Shown piece by piece: positions 44,892 to 55,623 of a stretch of DNA of 64,000 nt (positions within the stretch are counted from its first letter, which is position 1; every line of letters starts with the position of its first letter). Source of the DNA: Rhodococcus sp. P-2 (GTDB taxonomy: Bacteria > Actinomycetota > Actinomycetes > Mycobacteriales > Mycobacteriaceae); assembly GCF_016598535.1 (NCBI RefSeq), contig NZ_CP066779.1:2728001-2792000 (forward strand), written 5' to 3'. Below the pieces are notes generated by a model, which saw only the letters and a list, made by a program, of their open reading frames with translations, ran no database searches and had not been told where the DNA came from. The position numbers were made by a program, and so were the translations under genes.

Positions 44892-46217
44892 ATGGTCGAC
44901 GCGGTCGAACTTGTATGGCCGAACAAAGACCTCCCACTTCTGGCCTCCGGGCTCACCTCCTACGAGTGGGTGCAGCCCACGGATCGACGCCTGTCCAAAC
45001 CACTCAAGAGCGCAGCGATTTACCCGGGCAATTTCGGGCCAACTTCGAACGTGCTTGCTATCGGAGATGGGCTCGATGCCCTGGAAAGTCTGCAGCAGAC
45101 ACACGTTTTCGACGGCGGGAAAGTGCGTCTGGTCTACATCGATCCTCCCTTCAACACAGGCAAGAGCTTCAACCAGTACGGTGACAATCTGGCACGTCCG
45201 ATGTGGTTGTCGATGCTGCGTGACCGTCTCGCGGCCCTGAAACCTGTCTTGCATGATGACGCTTCAATCTGGGTTCACCTTGACGATTCGGAAGTTCATC
45301 GTGCACGGGCTGTCATGGATGAAGTGTTCGGCGAGCGCGCCTTCGTCGCGTCGGTTGTATGGCAGAAGCGAACCACACGTGACTCCCGCGCTGCTTTCAG
45401 CAGCAATCACGACACCATCCTTGTGTATGCGCCCAGCGGGCCACGAGCGTGGAAGGCCTCACGAAATTTGTTAAACAAGGACGAGGCTCTGATGCAGAAC
45501 AGAGATGACGATCCACGAGGGCCCTGGTCCGACGCACCGTTCACAGCCCCAGGCTTCCGTAAGGCCCAGCAGTACGACATTGTCACTCCCACCGGGGTCA
45601 TCTTGAGGCCTCCGCGCTCGCGATCTTGGTATGCAACCGAGAAGACATTCCAGGACTTGCTGACCGACGACAGGATTTGGTTCCCCAAGGGGGGCAACGG
45701 TTCACCGCGCATCAAACTTTTCGCAAATCAGCTGCGCGGGCTGGTTCCTTTCACTGTTTGGGGTTCGTCAGATGTCGGGACCAACGATGATGCGAAGAGG
45801 CACCTGCAAGAGCTTTTTCCTGACGTCTCAGTCTTCGATACGCCAAAGCCCGAAGAATTACTGGAACGCATCATCCATATCGCGACTAAGCCCGGCGAAC
45901 TTGTCCTTGACCTTTTTGCCGGATCGGGCACCACCGCTGCCGTAGCCCATAAGATGGGGCGTCGTTGGATAACTGTCGAAAGGAATACCCAAACCGTTCT
46001 CGACTTCACCTTCCCCCGCCTACAGCGAGTAGTTCAAGGCTCCGACCTGGGGGGAATCACTAAGCAGATTCAATGGAATGGCGGTGGAGAATTTGATCTG
46101 ATGCATGTCAGTCCGCGGATCGGCACGCTCAGCGTCAGTCATCGAGCCCCAACTATCACACGGGAAATCGCAAACAAACGAACTGTTCGACCGAGGACGA
46201 AGAGAAAGGCGGGGTAA
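44892..46217 (+). CDS. Beta-class (Mod-like) adenine DNA methylase
   Basis: 441 aa from the ATG at 44892, fixed by SD AAGGAG; a longer frame from 44769 overlaps the divergent methylase. Motif [16 protein letters not shown] (about residues 92-105) precedes motif [21 protein letters not shown] (about 337-356), the beta-class order of type III Mod and related N6-adenine/N4-cytosine methylases. The segment between (about 140-320) holds the target-recognition region. Divergent from the D12 methylase across a 58-bp promoter gap. With that gene it gives two methylases of different class for one nuclease pair. Confidence 0.93.
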   Translation: MVDAVELVWPNKDLPLLASGLTSYEWVQPTDRRLSKPLKSAAIYPGNFGPTSNVLAIGDGLDALESLQQTHVFDGGKVRLVYIDPPFNTGKSFNQYGDNLARPMWLSMLRDRLAALKPVLHDDASIWVHLDDSEVHRARAVMDEVFGERAFVASVVWQKRTTRDSRAAFSSNHDTILVYAPSGPRAWKASRNLLNKDEALMQNRDDDPRGPWSDAPFTAPGFRKAQQYDIVTPTGVILRPPRSRSWYATEKTFQDLLTDDRIWFPKGGNGSPRIKLFANQLRGLVPFTVWGSSDVGTNDDAKRHLQELFPDVSVFDTPKPEELLERIIHIATKPGELVLDLFAGSGTTAAVAHKMGRRWITVERNTQTVLDFTFPRLQRVVQGSDLGGITKQIQWNGGGEFDLMHVSPRIGTLSVSHRAPTITREIANKRTVRPRTKRKAG

Positions 46218-46520
46218 CCCGCGAAGAAGGTGTTCACGTCGAGTTCAGATAGGTAGAAACCGTTCGGCGTTCGCGCTTCTGCAAGAGAGCGTACTCCAAG
46301 TTGTCATCTATCCCGTGATCATGTCCTCAGAAATGAGGCGCAAAGATCTTCAAGTCGCTGATCAGCAAGATCACCACTGTCACGAGCGCAGCGGGATGCA
46401 AGCCGAAATCGGGTAGCCCACACTCGCCCACTAAGTGACCCGCGAAGCTGTCACCCTGCTTGCCGACGCGACGTGACCGCTGCACCTACGCGGCCAGACG
46501 GGCCGCACCGTCACGGGCAT
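46218..46520. other. Gene-free stretch after the Mod-like gene
   Basis: About 300 bp without a supported gene. CCCGCGAAG occurs twice (about 46218 and 46440), and a short frame near 46436 (VTREAVTLLADAT) is stopped at once. Likely decayed DNA. Confidence 0.35.
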
Positions 46521-47351
46521 CTACATGCCTTTCGGTCGGCAAAAGAGTGTCGGAGTGTACGTGCGAAGCAATGCGGATTCCACCGCGTCTGCGTCCCATC
46601 CATTGCGCAACGCATCCCGCAGAGCCTTCGATCGAGCCGCACGGGCGTCGCGATCCGGGCCGTACCAATGCCAGCTCTGCCCCCGGCCGCCGCCGCGACC
46701 TTTCGCGCTCACCCCTGCAAGAATCTGCGATTGCGTACTCGCAACCACATGCGGACGTCCGGCGACGCTCGTCGTGGCCCGGACACAGATCGGGTTGTCG
46801 CACACTTCGTGGATCGAGAACTCGGAATCGGTCAACTGCAGACCGACTTTGAGCACAACGCGTACCGAATGAGGGCGCACGACTCGTTGCCCAACAAATC
46901 TCAGTCGATTTTCGAAGCCATCGGCGCGTTCCTGTCGGAAAGCGAGAAGTCGACGGACTTCGAATCCCGAAGTGGCCTCTTGTCCTCGTCGGCCCGCCCC
47001 CAATAGGTGTCGTCGACCATATTTGGTGCGCCGGCCGAGGGCAGTGGTGTCGAGGCTGGATATGAATCCTTCTGTGTTGACGCCGATGACCGCGCCGGGC
47101 TTCCCATGGTTATCTTCAATCCCGCTAACGAACGCGCCGCCGTCTACGCTTAGTGACGCAAGGTCTCTCGCTACTCCTGTATTTGCGCAAGCGCCCTTGG
47201 GAGGAAGCATCTTCTTCGGCTCAACCCAATGGGTTTCATCAAGGATCCCGTCCGCAGTCAAGCTGACAATGTCGTCCCAACCAGTCGGGTTGAACCTAGG
47301 CTTTTGCGGCCCGAGGTAGAAAGAGCAAGTAATCGAACAATCATGAAGCAC
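46521..47351 (-). pseudogene. Frameshifted AlbA_2-like (Schlafen-type ATP-binding) gene
   Basis: One frame is open for 276 codons, but protein-like sequence jumps between frames. The N-terminal part reads WDDIVSLTADGILDETHWVE, GANT-like spacing, ARDLASLSVDGGAFVSGIED, the typical AlbA_2 pattern. The continuation NMVDDTYWGRADEDKRPL lies in another frame (stop at 46901), and EVRRLLAFRQERADGFENRL returns to the first. At least two frameshifts are needed to join these. AlbA_2 proteins are often found near defence genes. The end (WHWYGPDRDARAARSKALRD) is not recognised. Confidence 0.5.
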
Positions 47352-47382
47352 AGTTCAGACAACACCTGCCTGTCCGAAATGT

Positions 47383-47399
47383 CGTCCCCATCGGGGACG
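47383..47399 (-). terminator. Weak hairpin downstream of the oxidoreductase gene
   Basis: CGTCCCC/GGGGACG with a 3-nt loop, directly after the stop of the minus-strand oxidoreductase gene. Short stem and weak T-run. Confidence 0.4.
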
Positions 47400-47401
47400 T
47401 C

Positions 47402-48841
47402 TCAACCCCGCGCCTTCAGCGCCGCCTGCGCGGCATTGAACCCACCCATCCCGTGGACCCCGCCGCCCGGGGGAGTTGCGGACGAGCAGAGGTAGACGCC
47501 CTCGACGCCGGTGGCATAGGGGTCGAGCCCGAACCGGGGGCGCGCGATGATCTGCCGCGCAGTGTTCGCCCCCGCAGAGATGTCGCCACCCACGTAGTTG
47601 GGGTTGTACGCCTGCATCTGCGGCACATTGCGCACGTGAACGCCCACGATCCGGTCCCGGAACCCCGGCGCGAACCGCTCGATCTGACGCGTGATCGCAT
47701 CGGTGGCGTCACCCGGATAGTCATGCGGCACATGCGCATACGCCCACACTGGGTGGATGTCTCCTACAGATCTGGAGGGGTCGGCCAAGAACTGCTGGCC
47801 CAACAGAATGAAGGGCTTGTCCGGCATCTGACCCCGTACGGTCTGGCGTTCGACAGCAGCAGTTTCCGAAATCGTGCCGGACAGATGCAGGGTGCCGGCC
47901 TTGCGGGCATGCGGATTCGTCCACGGCACGACGCTCCCGTCGGAATCACCACGCACGGCGTAGTCGACCTTGTAGGCGGCGGTGCCGTAGCGGAATTTGC
48001 GGTAGGCCCGGGCGATGCGGTCGGGCTGCCGACCGTCGAGCAGACGACCGGCGGCATCGGGGGCGATGCCGAGCATGACGATGTCGTAACCGGCGATCTG
48101 GGAGTAGTTGGTGACCCAGTTCCCGGTTTCGATGGTGCCACCGAGGCTTCGCAGGATCGACGCGAGGGCGGCTGCAATTGAGCCCGAACCACCTTGTGCC
48201 ACAGGCCAACCGTGAGCATGAGCGGCCGCAGTGAGCATCGAGCCGACAGCACTGGAGAGAGGAAGGGTGAGCGTCCCGAACATGTGCGCCGCGACGCCAC
48301 CGAACAGCGCCCGCGCTTGTGGGGTCTTGAACATCCGAGCGAAACCCGTCGCGGGAAGCAGAGCGCCCGTCCCGAAACGGGCGAGCATCAGCGGGTGCTT
48401 CGGAACATGCACGATCGGCTGGAAGACGTCCTGCACCAACTCGTCGAAGTTCTCGGATAGGTATCCGAAGACGTCGAGCCAGCGCTTGCCGTCGACACCC
48501 AGTCCCTCAGCGGTCCGGTTGATGTCGCGCCACAGAACCCCGGCGGTGCCGTCGTCGAGTGGATGGACCAGATCGATCTCGGGCCACAGCCACGCCAGGC
48601 CGTGATCGGCGAGGCCGAATTCGCGGTCGAGTTCCTTGAAGTAGGGAGAGGCCAAGGCCGTGGGATGGAAGGCGGAGCAATCGTCGTGGACGAGTCCGTC
48701 GACTATGTATTCGCTACTGCGGGTGCCACCGCCGATCTTGTCCGCACCCTCGATGACATGGACGTCGATTCCGGCGCGGGCGAGTTCGATCGCCGCCGCG
48801 AGACCGTTGGGACCACTGCCCACCACTACTGCTGTTGTCAT
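47402..48841 (-). CDS. Phytoene-desaturase-like FAD-dependent oxidoreductase
   Basis: 479 aa from the ATG at 48841. N-terminal Rossmann FAD motif VVVGSGPNGLAAAIELARAG (1-25) followed by IEGADKIGGGTRS. The C-terminal dinucleotide-associated ending is VEGVYLCSSATPPGGGVHGM then GGFNAAQAAL, as in the CrtI/phytoene dehydrogenase superfamily of actinobacteria. Distinctive residues for carotenoid substrates are not apparent, so the substrate is open. It borders the accessory island and is divergent from gltB. Confidence 0.88.
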   Translation of the reverse strand: MTTAVVVGSGPNGLAAAIELARAGIDVHVIEGADKIGGGTRSSEYIVDGLVHDDCSAFHPTALASPYFKELDREFGLADHGLAWLWPEIDLVHPLDDGTAGVLWRDINRTAEGLGVDGKRWLDVFGYLSENFDELVQDVFQPIVHVPKHPLMLARFGTGALLPATGFARMFKTPQARALFGGVAAHMFGTLTLPLSSAVGSMLTAAAHAHGWPVAQGGSGSIAAALASILRSLGGTIETGNWVTNYSQIAGYDIVMLGIAPDAAGRLLDGRQPDRIARAYRKFRYGTAAYKVDYAVRGDSDGSVVPWTNPHARKAGTLHLSGTISETAAVERQTVRGQMPDKPFILLGQQFLADPSRSVGDIHPVWAYAHVPHDYPGDATDAITRQIERFAPGFRDRIVGVHVRNVPQMQAYNPNYVGGDISAGANTARQIIARPRFGLDPYATGVEGVYLCSSATPPGGGVHGMGGFNAAQAALKARG

Positions 48842-49397
48842 TTGCTCTTCGCCACCCGTCTTCTCAGGTGTGAGCCTACGGAAATTACAGCGATGGCATT
48901 CTGCGAGCAAACAATTCAGGCCTAGACCTTGGTTGATCGATCAACTTTTGTTACAGTTCGAGGCGCACTGGCCGCAGCTGATTCTTATCGCTGCGGCCAG
49001 TTGTTGCATTCATCGCCCATCGCGCCTGTTTCCTGCGGATTCGGTATCCTGTGAATCGGAACTTCTCTGCACAGACGCAGCTCCGAAATCTGTCGAGGGG
49101 CCTTCTGGCTCCCTGCATCGCCGCAGTTCAGAGCAATTATAGGGCTACCTTAGTTGCGCCCGTGCCGGGGTTCTGAATTATCGTTTTCGTTACACGGTTG
49201 ACTCACAAAAGTTTCAACCGACCGAAGACTCACGTCGCCGGGTGCCAGAACGCACACCATCGCGTCTGCGCAGGGCGGCTACTTCGGTGGTACCGAACAC
49301 ATCGTCGTGTCGGTGCTTTGAAGGACTTGCATTGCAAGTTGATGGCCATCAGCGCTGCTGGTCGTCGGTGCATCTTTATGGCATACGAAGGCTGGGT
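48842..49397. promoter_or_regulatory. Divergent intergenic region upstream of gltB
   Basis: 556 bp without an ORF supported by an SD. It contains the perfect palindrome GTTGATCGATCAAC (48932-48945) and a 12-bp stem ACTGGCCGCAGC (48967-48978) / GCTGCGGCCAGT (48990-49001) with an 11-nt loop. The first suits a dimeric repressor; the second may be an RNA hairpin in the gltB leader or a terminator. Confidence 0.5.
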
Positions 49398-52300
49398 ATG
49401 AAGCAACTTCCAGGCCCCCAGGGCCTCTATCACCCGTCCAATGAGCACGACTCCTGTGGAGTCGCATTTGTTGTCGACATGCATGGTCGCCGCAGCAGGG
49501 ACATCGTCGAAAAGGCGATCACCGCTCTGGTCAACCTCGAGCATCGCGGCGCTGCCGGATCAGAACCCAACACGGGTGACGGTGCGGGCATTCTGCTGCA
49601 GGTTCCCGACAAGTTCTTCCGAGCTGTCGTGGACTTCGCGCTGCCCGCCGAAGGCGCGTACGCAACCGGTATCGCATTCCTCCCGCAGGGCGATGCCGAT
49701 GCACACGAGGCTGCTGATGCAGTCGAGAAGATCGTCGTCGAAGAGGGCCTGAAGGTTCTCGGCTGGCGCGAGGTCGGAACCGACGACTCATCGCTGGGCG
49801 CACTGGCGCGCGACGCGATGCCGACGTTCCGTCAGATCTTCATCGGCTCCGAGGGTGACAAGTACACCGGCATGGATCTCGAGCGTCGTGCATACGTGGT
49901 GCGTAAGCGCACCGAGCACGAACTCGGCTCCGAAGGCGCCGGCAAGGGTGGCCCGGGTAGCGAGACCGTGTACTTCCCCAGCCTGTCCGGCCAGACGTTC
50001 GTCTACAAGGGCATGCTCACCACCCCGCAGCTCAAGGGTTTCTACCTCGACCTGCAGGACGATCGTGTCGAGAGCGCACTGGGCCTGGTCCACTCGCGCT
50101 TCTCCACCAACACGTTCCCGTCGTGGCCGCTGGCGCACCCGTTCCGCCGGGTCGCTCACAACGGTGAGATCAACACCGTCACCGGTAACGAGAACTGGAT
50201 GCGCGCTCGCGAGTCCCTGATCGACAGTGACGTCTTCGGTGGCCGCGAGAACCTGGACAAGATCTTCCCGATCTGCACCCAGGGCGCCAGTGACACCGCT
50301 CGTTTCGACGAGGTGCTCGAGATGCTGCACCTCGCCGGCCGCAGCCTCCCGCACGCAGTTCTCATGATGATCCCGGAAGCCTGGGAGAAGCACGAGAGCA
50401 TGGACCCCGCACGTCGGGCGTTCTACGAGTACCACTCGGCACTCATGGAGCCCTGGGACGGACCGGCGTCGGTGTGCTTCACCGACGGCACCGTCATCGG
50501 CGCCGTGCTGGACCGCAACGGTCTGCGTCCGTCGCGTCTGTGGATCACCGAAGACGGCCTCGTCGTCATGGCGTCGGAGGTCGGCGTCCTGCCGATCGAT
50601 CCGTCCACCGTGGTCCGCAAGGTCCGCCTCCAGCCCGGCCGCATGTTCCTCGTGGACACCGCGCAGGGCCGGGTCATCAGCGACGAGGAACTGAAGAACG
50701 AACTCGCTGCCGAGCACCCGTACCAGCAGTGGATCGACGAAGGTCTGATCCACATGGACGACCTGCCGGACCGTCCGTACACGTACATGTCGCACGAGCG
50801 CGTCGTCCTGCGTCAGCAGCTCTTCGGTTTCACCAACGAAGAGGTCAACCTGCTGGTCAAGCCGATGGCTCTCTCCGGTGCCGAGGCACTGGGCTCGATG
50901 GGTACCGACACTCCGATCGCCGTGCTCTCGTCACGTCCCCGGATGCTGTTCGACTACTTCTCGCAGCTCTTCGCTCAGGTCACCAACCCGCCTCTCGACG
51001 CGATCCGTGAAGAGGTTGTCACCAGCCTCGGCGCGACCATCGGCCCCGAAGGCGACCTGCTGCACCCGAATGCGGACTCCTGCAAGCAGATTGCGCTCCC
51101 GCAGCCGATCCTGCACAACGACGACCTGTCGAAGCTCGTTCACGTCAACGACGACGGCGAATTCCCGGGCTTCCGCAGCGTCGTGATCCGCGGCCTGTAC
51201 CCCGTCAAGGAAGGCGGCGACGGTATCCGTCGTGCGCTCGAGGGCATCAAGTACCAGGTCTCGCAGGCAATCGAGGGTGGCGCACGCATCGTGGTGCTCT
51301 CGGACCGAGAGTCCACCGAGGACTACGCGCCGATCCCGTCGCTGCTCCTCACCTCGGCTGTGCACCACCACCTGGTTCGTGAGAAGTCGCGCACCAAGGT
51401 CGGTCTCATCGTCGAGGCCGGCGACGCCCGCGAGGTGCACCACATGGCGCTCCTCATCGGCTTCGGTGCCGCAGCGGTCAACCCGTACATGGCTTTCGAG
51501 ACCATCGACGAGTTCCTGCAGAACGGCGAGCTCGAGGGTCTGACCCTCGAGAAGGGCATCGCGAACTACATCAAGGCAGCCGGCAAGGGTGTCCTGAAGG
51601 TGATGTCCAAGATGGGCATTTCGACGCTCGCGTCGTACACCGGTGCTCAGCTGTTCCAGGTCATCGGCCTCTCGCAGGAGCTGACGGACGAGTACTTCAC
51701 CGGTCTGCAGTCGCAGCTCGGTGGCATCGGCCTCGACCAGATCGCAGCCGACGTCCAGGCACGTCACGCCGTCGCATACCTCGATCGCCCCGAAGAGCGC
51801 GCTCACCGCGAGCTCGAGGTCGGCGGCGAGTACCAGTGGCGTCGTGAAGGCGAGTACCACCTGTTCAACCCGGACACCGTCTTCAAGCTCCAGCACGCAA
51901 CTCGCACAGGTCAGTACGAGGTGTTCAAGGAGTACACGACCATGGTCAACGACCAGTCGGAGCGCCTTGCCGCTCTGCGTGGTCTGTTCGACTTCAACAT
52001 CGGCAAGCGGCCGTCGATCTCGATCGACGAGGTCGAGCCGGCCAGCGAGATCGTCAAGCGTTTCTCGACGGGCGCGATGAGCTACGGCTCCATCTCCGCC
52101 GAGGCTCACGAGACTCTCGCCATCGCGATGAACCGTCTGGGCGCCCGCTCCAATTCCGGTGAGGGCGGCGAACATCCGTCGCGCTTCACGCCGGACGAGA
52201 ACGGCGATCTGCGTCGCAGTGCCATCAAGCAGGTCGCGTCGGGACGCTTCGGTGTCACCTCGCACTACCTGAGCAACTGCACCGACATCCAGATCAAGAT

Positions 52301-53996
52301 GGCGCAGGGAGCCAAGCCCGGTGAGGGCGGCCAGCTTCCGGCTCACAAGGTGTACCCGTGGGTGGCCGAGGTTCGGCACTCCACGCCTGGCGTCGGCCTG
52401 ATTTCGCCGCCGCCGCACCACGACATCTACTCGATCGAGGATCTCGCTCAGCTGATCCACGACCTGAAGAACGCCAACCCGCAGGCTCGCATCCACGTGA
52501 AGCTGGTCTCCGAGGTCGGCGTCGGAACGGTCGCGGCCGGTGTCTCCAAGGCACATGCCGACGTCGTTCTGATCTCCGGTCACGACGGTGGCACCGGTGC
52601 CACCCCGCTGACCTCCGTCAAGCATGCGGGCGCACCGTGGGAACTCGGCCTCGCCGAGACCCAGCAGACGTTGCTGCTCAACGGTCTCCGTGACCGCATC
52701 GTCGTGCAGGTCGACGGCCAGCTCAAGACGGGTCGCGACGTCGTCGTCGCTGCCCTGCTCGGCGGCGAGGAGTTCGGTTTCGCCACCGCACCGCTGGTTG
52801 TCTCGGGCTGCATCATGATGCGCGTCTGCCACCTCGACACCTGCCCCGTCGGTGTCGCGACGCAGAACCCGTTGCTGCGTCAGCGTTTCAGTGGCAAGCC
52901 GGAATTCGTCGAGAATTTCTTCATGTTCATCGCCGAAGAGGTTCGCGAGCTTCTCGCGGAACTCGGCTTCCGCACGCTGCTCGAAGCCGTCGGCCAGGTC
53001 GACATGCTGGACACCACGCGCGCTCTCGATCACTGGAAGGGAAGCAAGGCAGGCAATCTCGATCTGTCGCCGATCCTGACCCAGGTCGAGTCCGCGTTCA
53101 TGGACCAGGACGTCCACTGCACCGGCACGCAGGATCACGGTCTCGACAAGGCACTCGATCAGCAGTTGATCGTCTCGGCCCGCAACGCACTCGACAAGGG
53201 TGAGGCGGTCTCCTTCGAGTCCGCGATCACCAACGTCAACCGCACGGTCGGCACCATGCTCGGCCACGAGGTCACCAAGGCGTTCGGTGGAGAGGGCTTG
53301 CCCGAGGGCACCATCGACATCACGTTCACCGGTTCCGCCGGTAACAGCTTCGGTGCTTTCGTGCCCAGCGGTATGACCCTGCGCCTGCACGGCGACGCCA
53401 ACGACTTCGTCGGCAAGGGCCTCTCGGGTGGACGCATCGTCGTACGCCCGCCGCTCGATGCAGCGGAAGGCTTTGTCGCCGAGGACAACATCATCGGTGG
53501 CAACGTCATCCTGTTCGGCGCCACCAGCGGCGAGGCTCTGCTTCGCGGTGTCGTCGGCGAACGCTTCGCAGTCCGTAACTCCGGCGCCACTGCCGTCGTC
53601 GAGGGTGTGGGCGATCATGGTTGCGAGTACATGACGGGTGGAAAGGTGGTCATCCTCGGAGCCACCGGACGTAACTTCGGCGCCGGCATGTCCGGTGGCG
53701 TCGCTTACATCTACAACCCCGACAAGGCATTCGAGAAGAACCTCAACACCGAACTGGTGGACCTCGAGGATCTTTCGGGCGACGACTTCACTTGGTTGAA
53801 GGGCGCCATCGAACGTCATCGCGACGAAACCGGCTCCGAGGTTGCAACGCGCATCCTCGCTGACTGGTCGCAGCAGGTGGGTCACTTCGCAAAGGTGATG
53901 CCCCGCGACTACAAGAAGGTTCTTTTGGCCATCGCGGCCGCAGAGAAGGATGGCAAGAACGTGGACGAGGCAGTTATGGAGGCAGCTCGTGGGTGA
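49398..53996 (+). CDS. gltB: Glutamate synthase (NADPH) large subunit
   Basis: 1532 aa from the ATG at 49398; the frame is open to 49242 but the upstream part is not GltB-like. A short propeptide precedes the N-terminal nucleophile Cys21 in [14 protein letters not shown] (class II amidotransferase). A central FMN-binding synthase barrel follows, with the 3Fe-4S cysteines in [19 protein letters not shown] (about residue 1137), then the C-terminal GXGXG beta-helix ([18 protein letters not shown]). It makes two glutamates from glutamine and 2-oxoglutarate. Its stop overlaps the gltD start by 8 bp. Confidence 0.98.
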   Translation: MKQLPGPQGLYHPSNEHDSCGVAFVVDMHGRRSRDIVEKAITALVNLEHRGAAGSEPNTGDGAGILLQVPDKFFRAVVDFALPAEGAYATGIAFLPQGDADAHEAADAVEKIVVEEGLKVLGWREVGTDDSSLGALARDAMPTFRQIFIGSEGDKYTGMDLERRAYVVRKRTEHELGSEGAGKGGPGSETVYFPSLSGQTFVYKGMLTTPQLKGFYLDLQDDRVESALGLVHSRFSTNTFPSWPLAHPFRRVAHNGEINTVTGNENWMRARESLIDSDVFGGRENLDKIFPICTQGASDTARFDEVLEMLHLAGRSLPHAVLMMIPEAWEKHESMDPARRAFYEYHSALMEPWDGPASVCFTDGTVIGAVLDRNGLRPSRLWITEDGLVVMASEVGVLPIDPSTVVRKVRLQPGRMFLVDTAQGRVISDEELKNELAAEHPYQQWIDEGLIHMDDLPDRPYTYMSHERVVLRQQLFGFTNEEVNLLVKPMALSGAEALGSMGTDTPIAVLSSRPRMLFDYFSQLFAQVTNPPLDAIREEVVTSLGATIGPEGDLLHPNADSCKQIALPQPILHNDDLSKLVHVNDDGEFPGFRSVVIRGLYPVKEGGDGIRRALEGIKYQVSQAIEGGARIVVLSDRESTEDYAPIPSLLLTSAVHHHLVREKSRTKVGLIVEAGDAREVHHMALLIGFGAAAVNPYMAFETIDEFLQNGELEGLTLEKGIANYIKAAGKGVLKVMSKMGISTLASYTGAQLFQVIGLSQELTDEYFTGLQSQLGGIGLDQIAADVQARHAVAYLDRPEERAHRELEVGGEYQWRREGEYHLFNPDTVFKLQHATRTGQYEVFKEYTTMVNDQSERLAALRGLFDFNIGKRPSISIDEVEPASEIVKRFSTGAMSYGSISAEAHETLAIAMNRLGARSNSGEGGEHPSRFTPDENGDLRRSAIKQVASGRFGVTSHYLSNCTDIQIKMAQGAKPGEGGQLPAHKVYPWVAEVRHSTPGVGLISPPPHHDIYSIEDLAQLIHDLKNANPQARIHVKLVSEVGVGTVAAGVSKAHADVVLISGHDGGTGATPLTSVKHAGAPWELGLAETQQTLLLNGLRDRIVVQVDGQLKTGRDVVVAALLGGEEFGFATAPLVVSGCIMMRVCHLDTCPVGVATQNPLLRQRFSGKPEFVENFFMFIAEEVRELLAELGFRTLLEAVGQVDMLDTTRALDHWKGSKAGNLDLSPILTQVESAFMDQDVHCTGTQDHGLDKALDQQLIVSARNALDKGEAVSFESAITNVNRTVGTMLGHEVTKAFGGEGLPEGTIDITFTGSAGNSFGAFVPSGMTLRLHGDANDFVGKGLSGGRIVVRPPLDAAEGFVAEDNIIGGNVILFGATSGEALLRGVVGERFAVRNSGATAVVEGVGDHGCEYMTGGKVVILGATGRNFGAGMSGGVAYIYNPDKAFEKNLNTELVDLEDLSGDDFTWLKGAIERHRDETGSEVATRILADWSQQVGHFAKVMPRDYKKVLLAIAAAEKDGKNVDEAVMEAARG

Positions 53997-55440
53997 TCCA
54001 AGCGGCTTCCTGAAGCACACGTCGCGCGAACTTCCGGTTCGCCGGCCGGTGCCGTTGCGCCTGCTCGACTGGAAAGAGGTCTACGAGGAGTTCCCGAAGG
54101 AAACCCTCAAGACCCAGGCCAGCCGTTGCATGGACTGCGGAATTCCTTTCTGCCACAACGGTTGCCCTCTCGGAAACTTGATTCCCGAGTGGAACGACCT
54201 GGTTTACAAGGACCACTGGCACGACGCCATCGAGCGTCTGCACGCGACCAACAACTTCCCGGAGTTCACCGGTCGTCTGTGCCCCGCACCCTGTGAGGCG
54301 TCCTGTGTCCTGGGCATCAACCAGGATCCGGTCACCATCAAGCAGGTCGAGGTCGAGATCATCGACAAGGCCTTCGACGAAGGGTGGGTCAAGCCGGTTC
54401 GCGCCGCGCACGCCACCAACAAGAAGGTCGCAGTTGTCGGCAGTGGTCCGGCCGGTCTGGCTGCAGCGCAGCAGCTGACCCGCGCCGGTCACGCAGTGAC
54501 GGTCTTCGAGCGGGCAGACCGCATCGGCGGCCTGCTGCGCTACGGCATCCCCGAGTTCAAGATGGAGAAGCGGCACATCGACCGCCGTCTCGAGCAGATG
54601 GAAGCCGAAGGCACCGTCTTCAAGACCAACGTCAATGTCGGCGTGGACATCACCGCGGACGAGCTGCGTGAGCAGTTCGACGCAGTGGTTCTGGCCGGCG
54701 GCGCCACCGCAGCTCGCGATCTGCCGATCCCGGGCCGCGAACTGGACGGCATCCATCAGGCGATGGAGTTCCTGCCGATCGCCAACCGCGTGCAGTTGGG
54801 TGACCTCGACGCTCCCACCATCACCGCTGAGGGCAAGAAGGTTGTCATCATCGGCGGCGGCGACACCGGAGCCGACTGCCTCGGCACCTCGCACCGTCAG
54901 GGCGCGACCAGCGTCCACCAGTTCGAGATCATGCCGCGTCCGCCGGAGACTCGCGCCGAGCAGACTCCGTGGCCGACGTACCCGCTCATGTTCCGCGTGG
55001 CTTCCGCTCACGAGGAAGGCGGCGAGCGTCTGTTCTCCGTCAACACCGAGAACTTCGTCGGTGAAAACGGCAAGGTCACCGGTCTCAAGGCTCACGAGGT
55101 CGAGATGAAGTCGGGTCGCTTCGAGAAGGTCGAGGGCTCGGACTTCGAGCTCGAAGCCGATCTCGTGCTCCTGGCCATGGGCTTCGTCGGTCCCGAGAAG
55201 CCGGGTCTGCTCACCGATCTCGGTGTCGACTTGAACGAGCGTGGCAACGTCGCCCGCACGTCCAAGTGGAACACCAACGTCGACGGTGTGTTCGTGGCCG
55301 GCGACATGGGCCGCGGTCAGTCCCTGATCGTCTGGGCCATCGCCGAGGGACGTTCCGCAGCAGCCGCTGTGGACACCTACCTCGAGGGCGTCACGGCCCT
55401 TCCGTCACCGATCCACCCGACAGCGGCTCCGCAGCGCTAG
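53989..55440 (+). CDS. gltD: Glutamate synthase (NADPH) small subunit
   Basis: 483 aa from the GTG at 53989 (SD ATGGAGG), overlapping gltB. N-terminal 4Fe-4S cysteines: [17 protein letters not shown] and [16 protein letters not shown] site [25 protein letters not shown] site [16 protein letters not shown]. It passes electrons from NADPH to the GltB FMN through the Fe-S clusters. Ends at a strong terminator. Confidence 0.98.
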   Translation: MGDPSGFLKHTSRELPVRRPVPLRLLDWKEVYEEFPKETLKTQASRCMDCGIPFCHNGCPLGNLIPEWNDLVYKDHWHDAIERLHATNNFPEFTGRLCPAPCEASCVLGINQDPVTIKQVEVEIIDKAFDEGWVKPVRAAHATNKKVAVVGSGPAGLAAAQQLTRAGHAVTVFERADRIGGLLRYGIPEFKMEKRHIDRRLEQMEAEGTVFKTNVNVGVDITADELREQFDAVVLAGGATAARDLPIPGRELDGIHQAMEFLPIANRVQLGDLDAPTITAEGKKVVIIGGGDTGADCLGTSHRQGATSVHQFEIMPRPPETRAEQTPWPTYPLMFRVASAHEEGGERLFSVNTENFVGENGKVTGLKAHEVEMKSGRFEKVEGSDFELEADLVLLAMGFVGPEKPGLLTDLGVDLNERGNVARTSKWNTNVDGVFVAGDMGRGQSLIVWAIAEGRSAAAAVDTYLEGVTALPSPIHPTAAPQR

Positions 55441-55451
55441 AGGCTCTCACA

Positions 55452-55490
55452 AAGCCGCACCCCACCGCATTCGGTGGGGTGCGGCTTGTT
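55452..55490 (+). terminator. Terminator after gltD
   Basis: 16-bp perfect stem AAGCCGCACCCCACCG (55452-55467) / CGGTGGGGTGCGGCTT (55472-55487), loop CATT, followed by GTTTC. Confidence 0.9.
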
Positions 55491-55623
55491 TCTGCAAGCA
55501 ATTCGCACGATCTGTAACAAACCTTCATCAATCGTGCATCGGACAGACACAACGCCCAGACAGTATGATTCCGGAGCACCGATAGTGGTGTATGGGTTGC
55601 TGAAGGTAAATCAGGGGAGTTTC

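Noticed and set aside
46418..46432. Possible attachment-site copy of the tRNA-Leu 3' end
   Set aside because: Only 8 bases (TCGCCCAC) match the tRNA end; too short to support an att site.
46473..47006. 177-aa plus-strand ORF
   Set aside because: Antisense to the AlbA_2-like remnant and without any family pattern or SD.
31620..47400. Integrase, transposase or IS ends
   Set aside because: No recombinase-like protein or terminal repeats with target duplication could be seen, so no mobile element is called.
50931..54020. 1029-aa open frame on the minus strand
   Set aside because: Antisense shadow of gltB; low-complexity Val/Asp/Leu composition and no family features.
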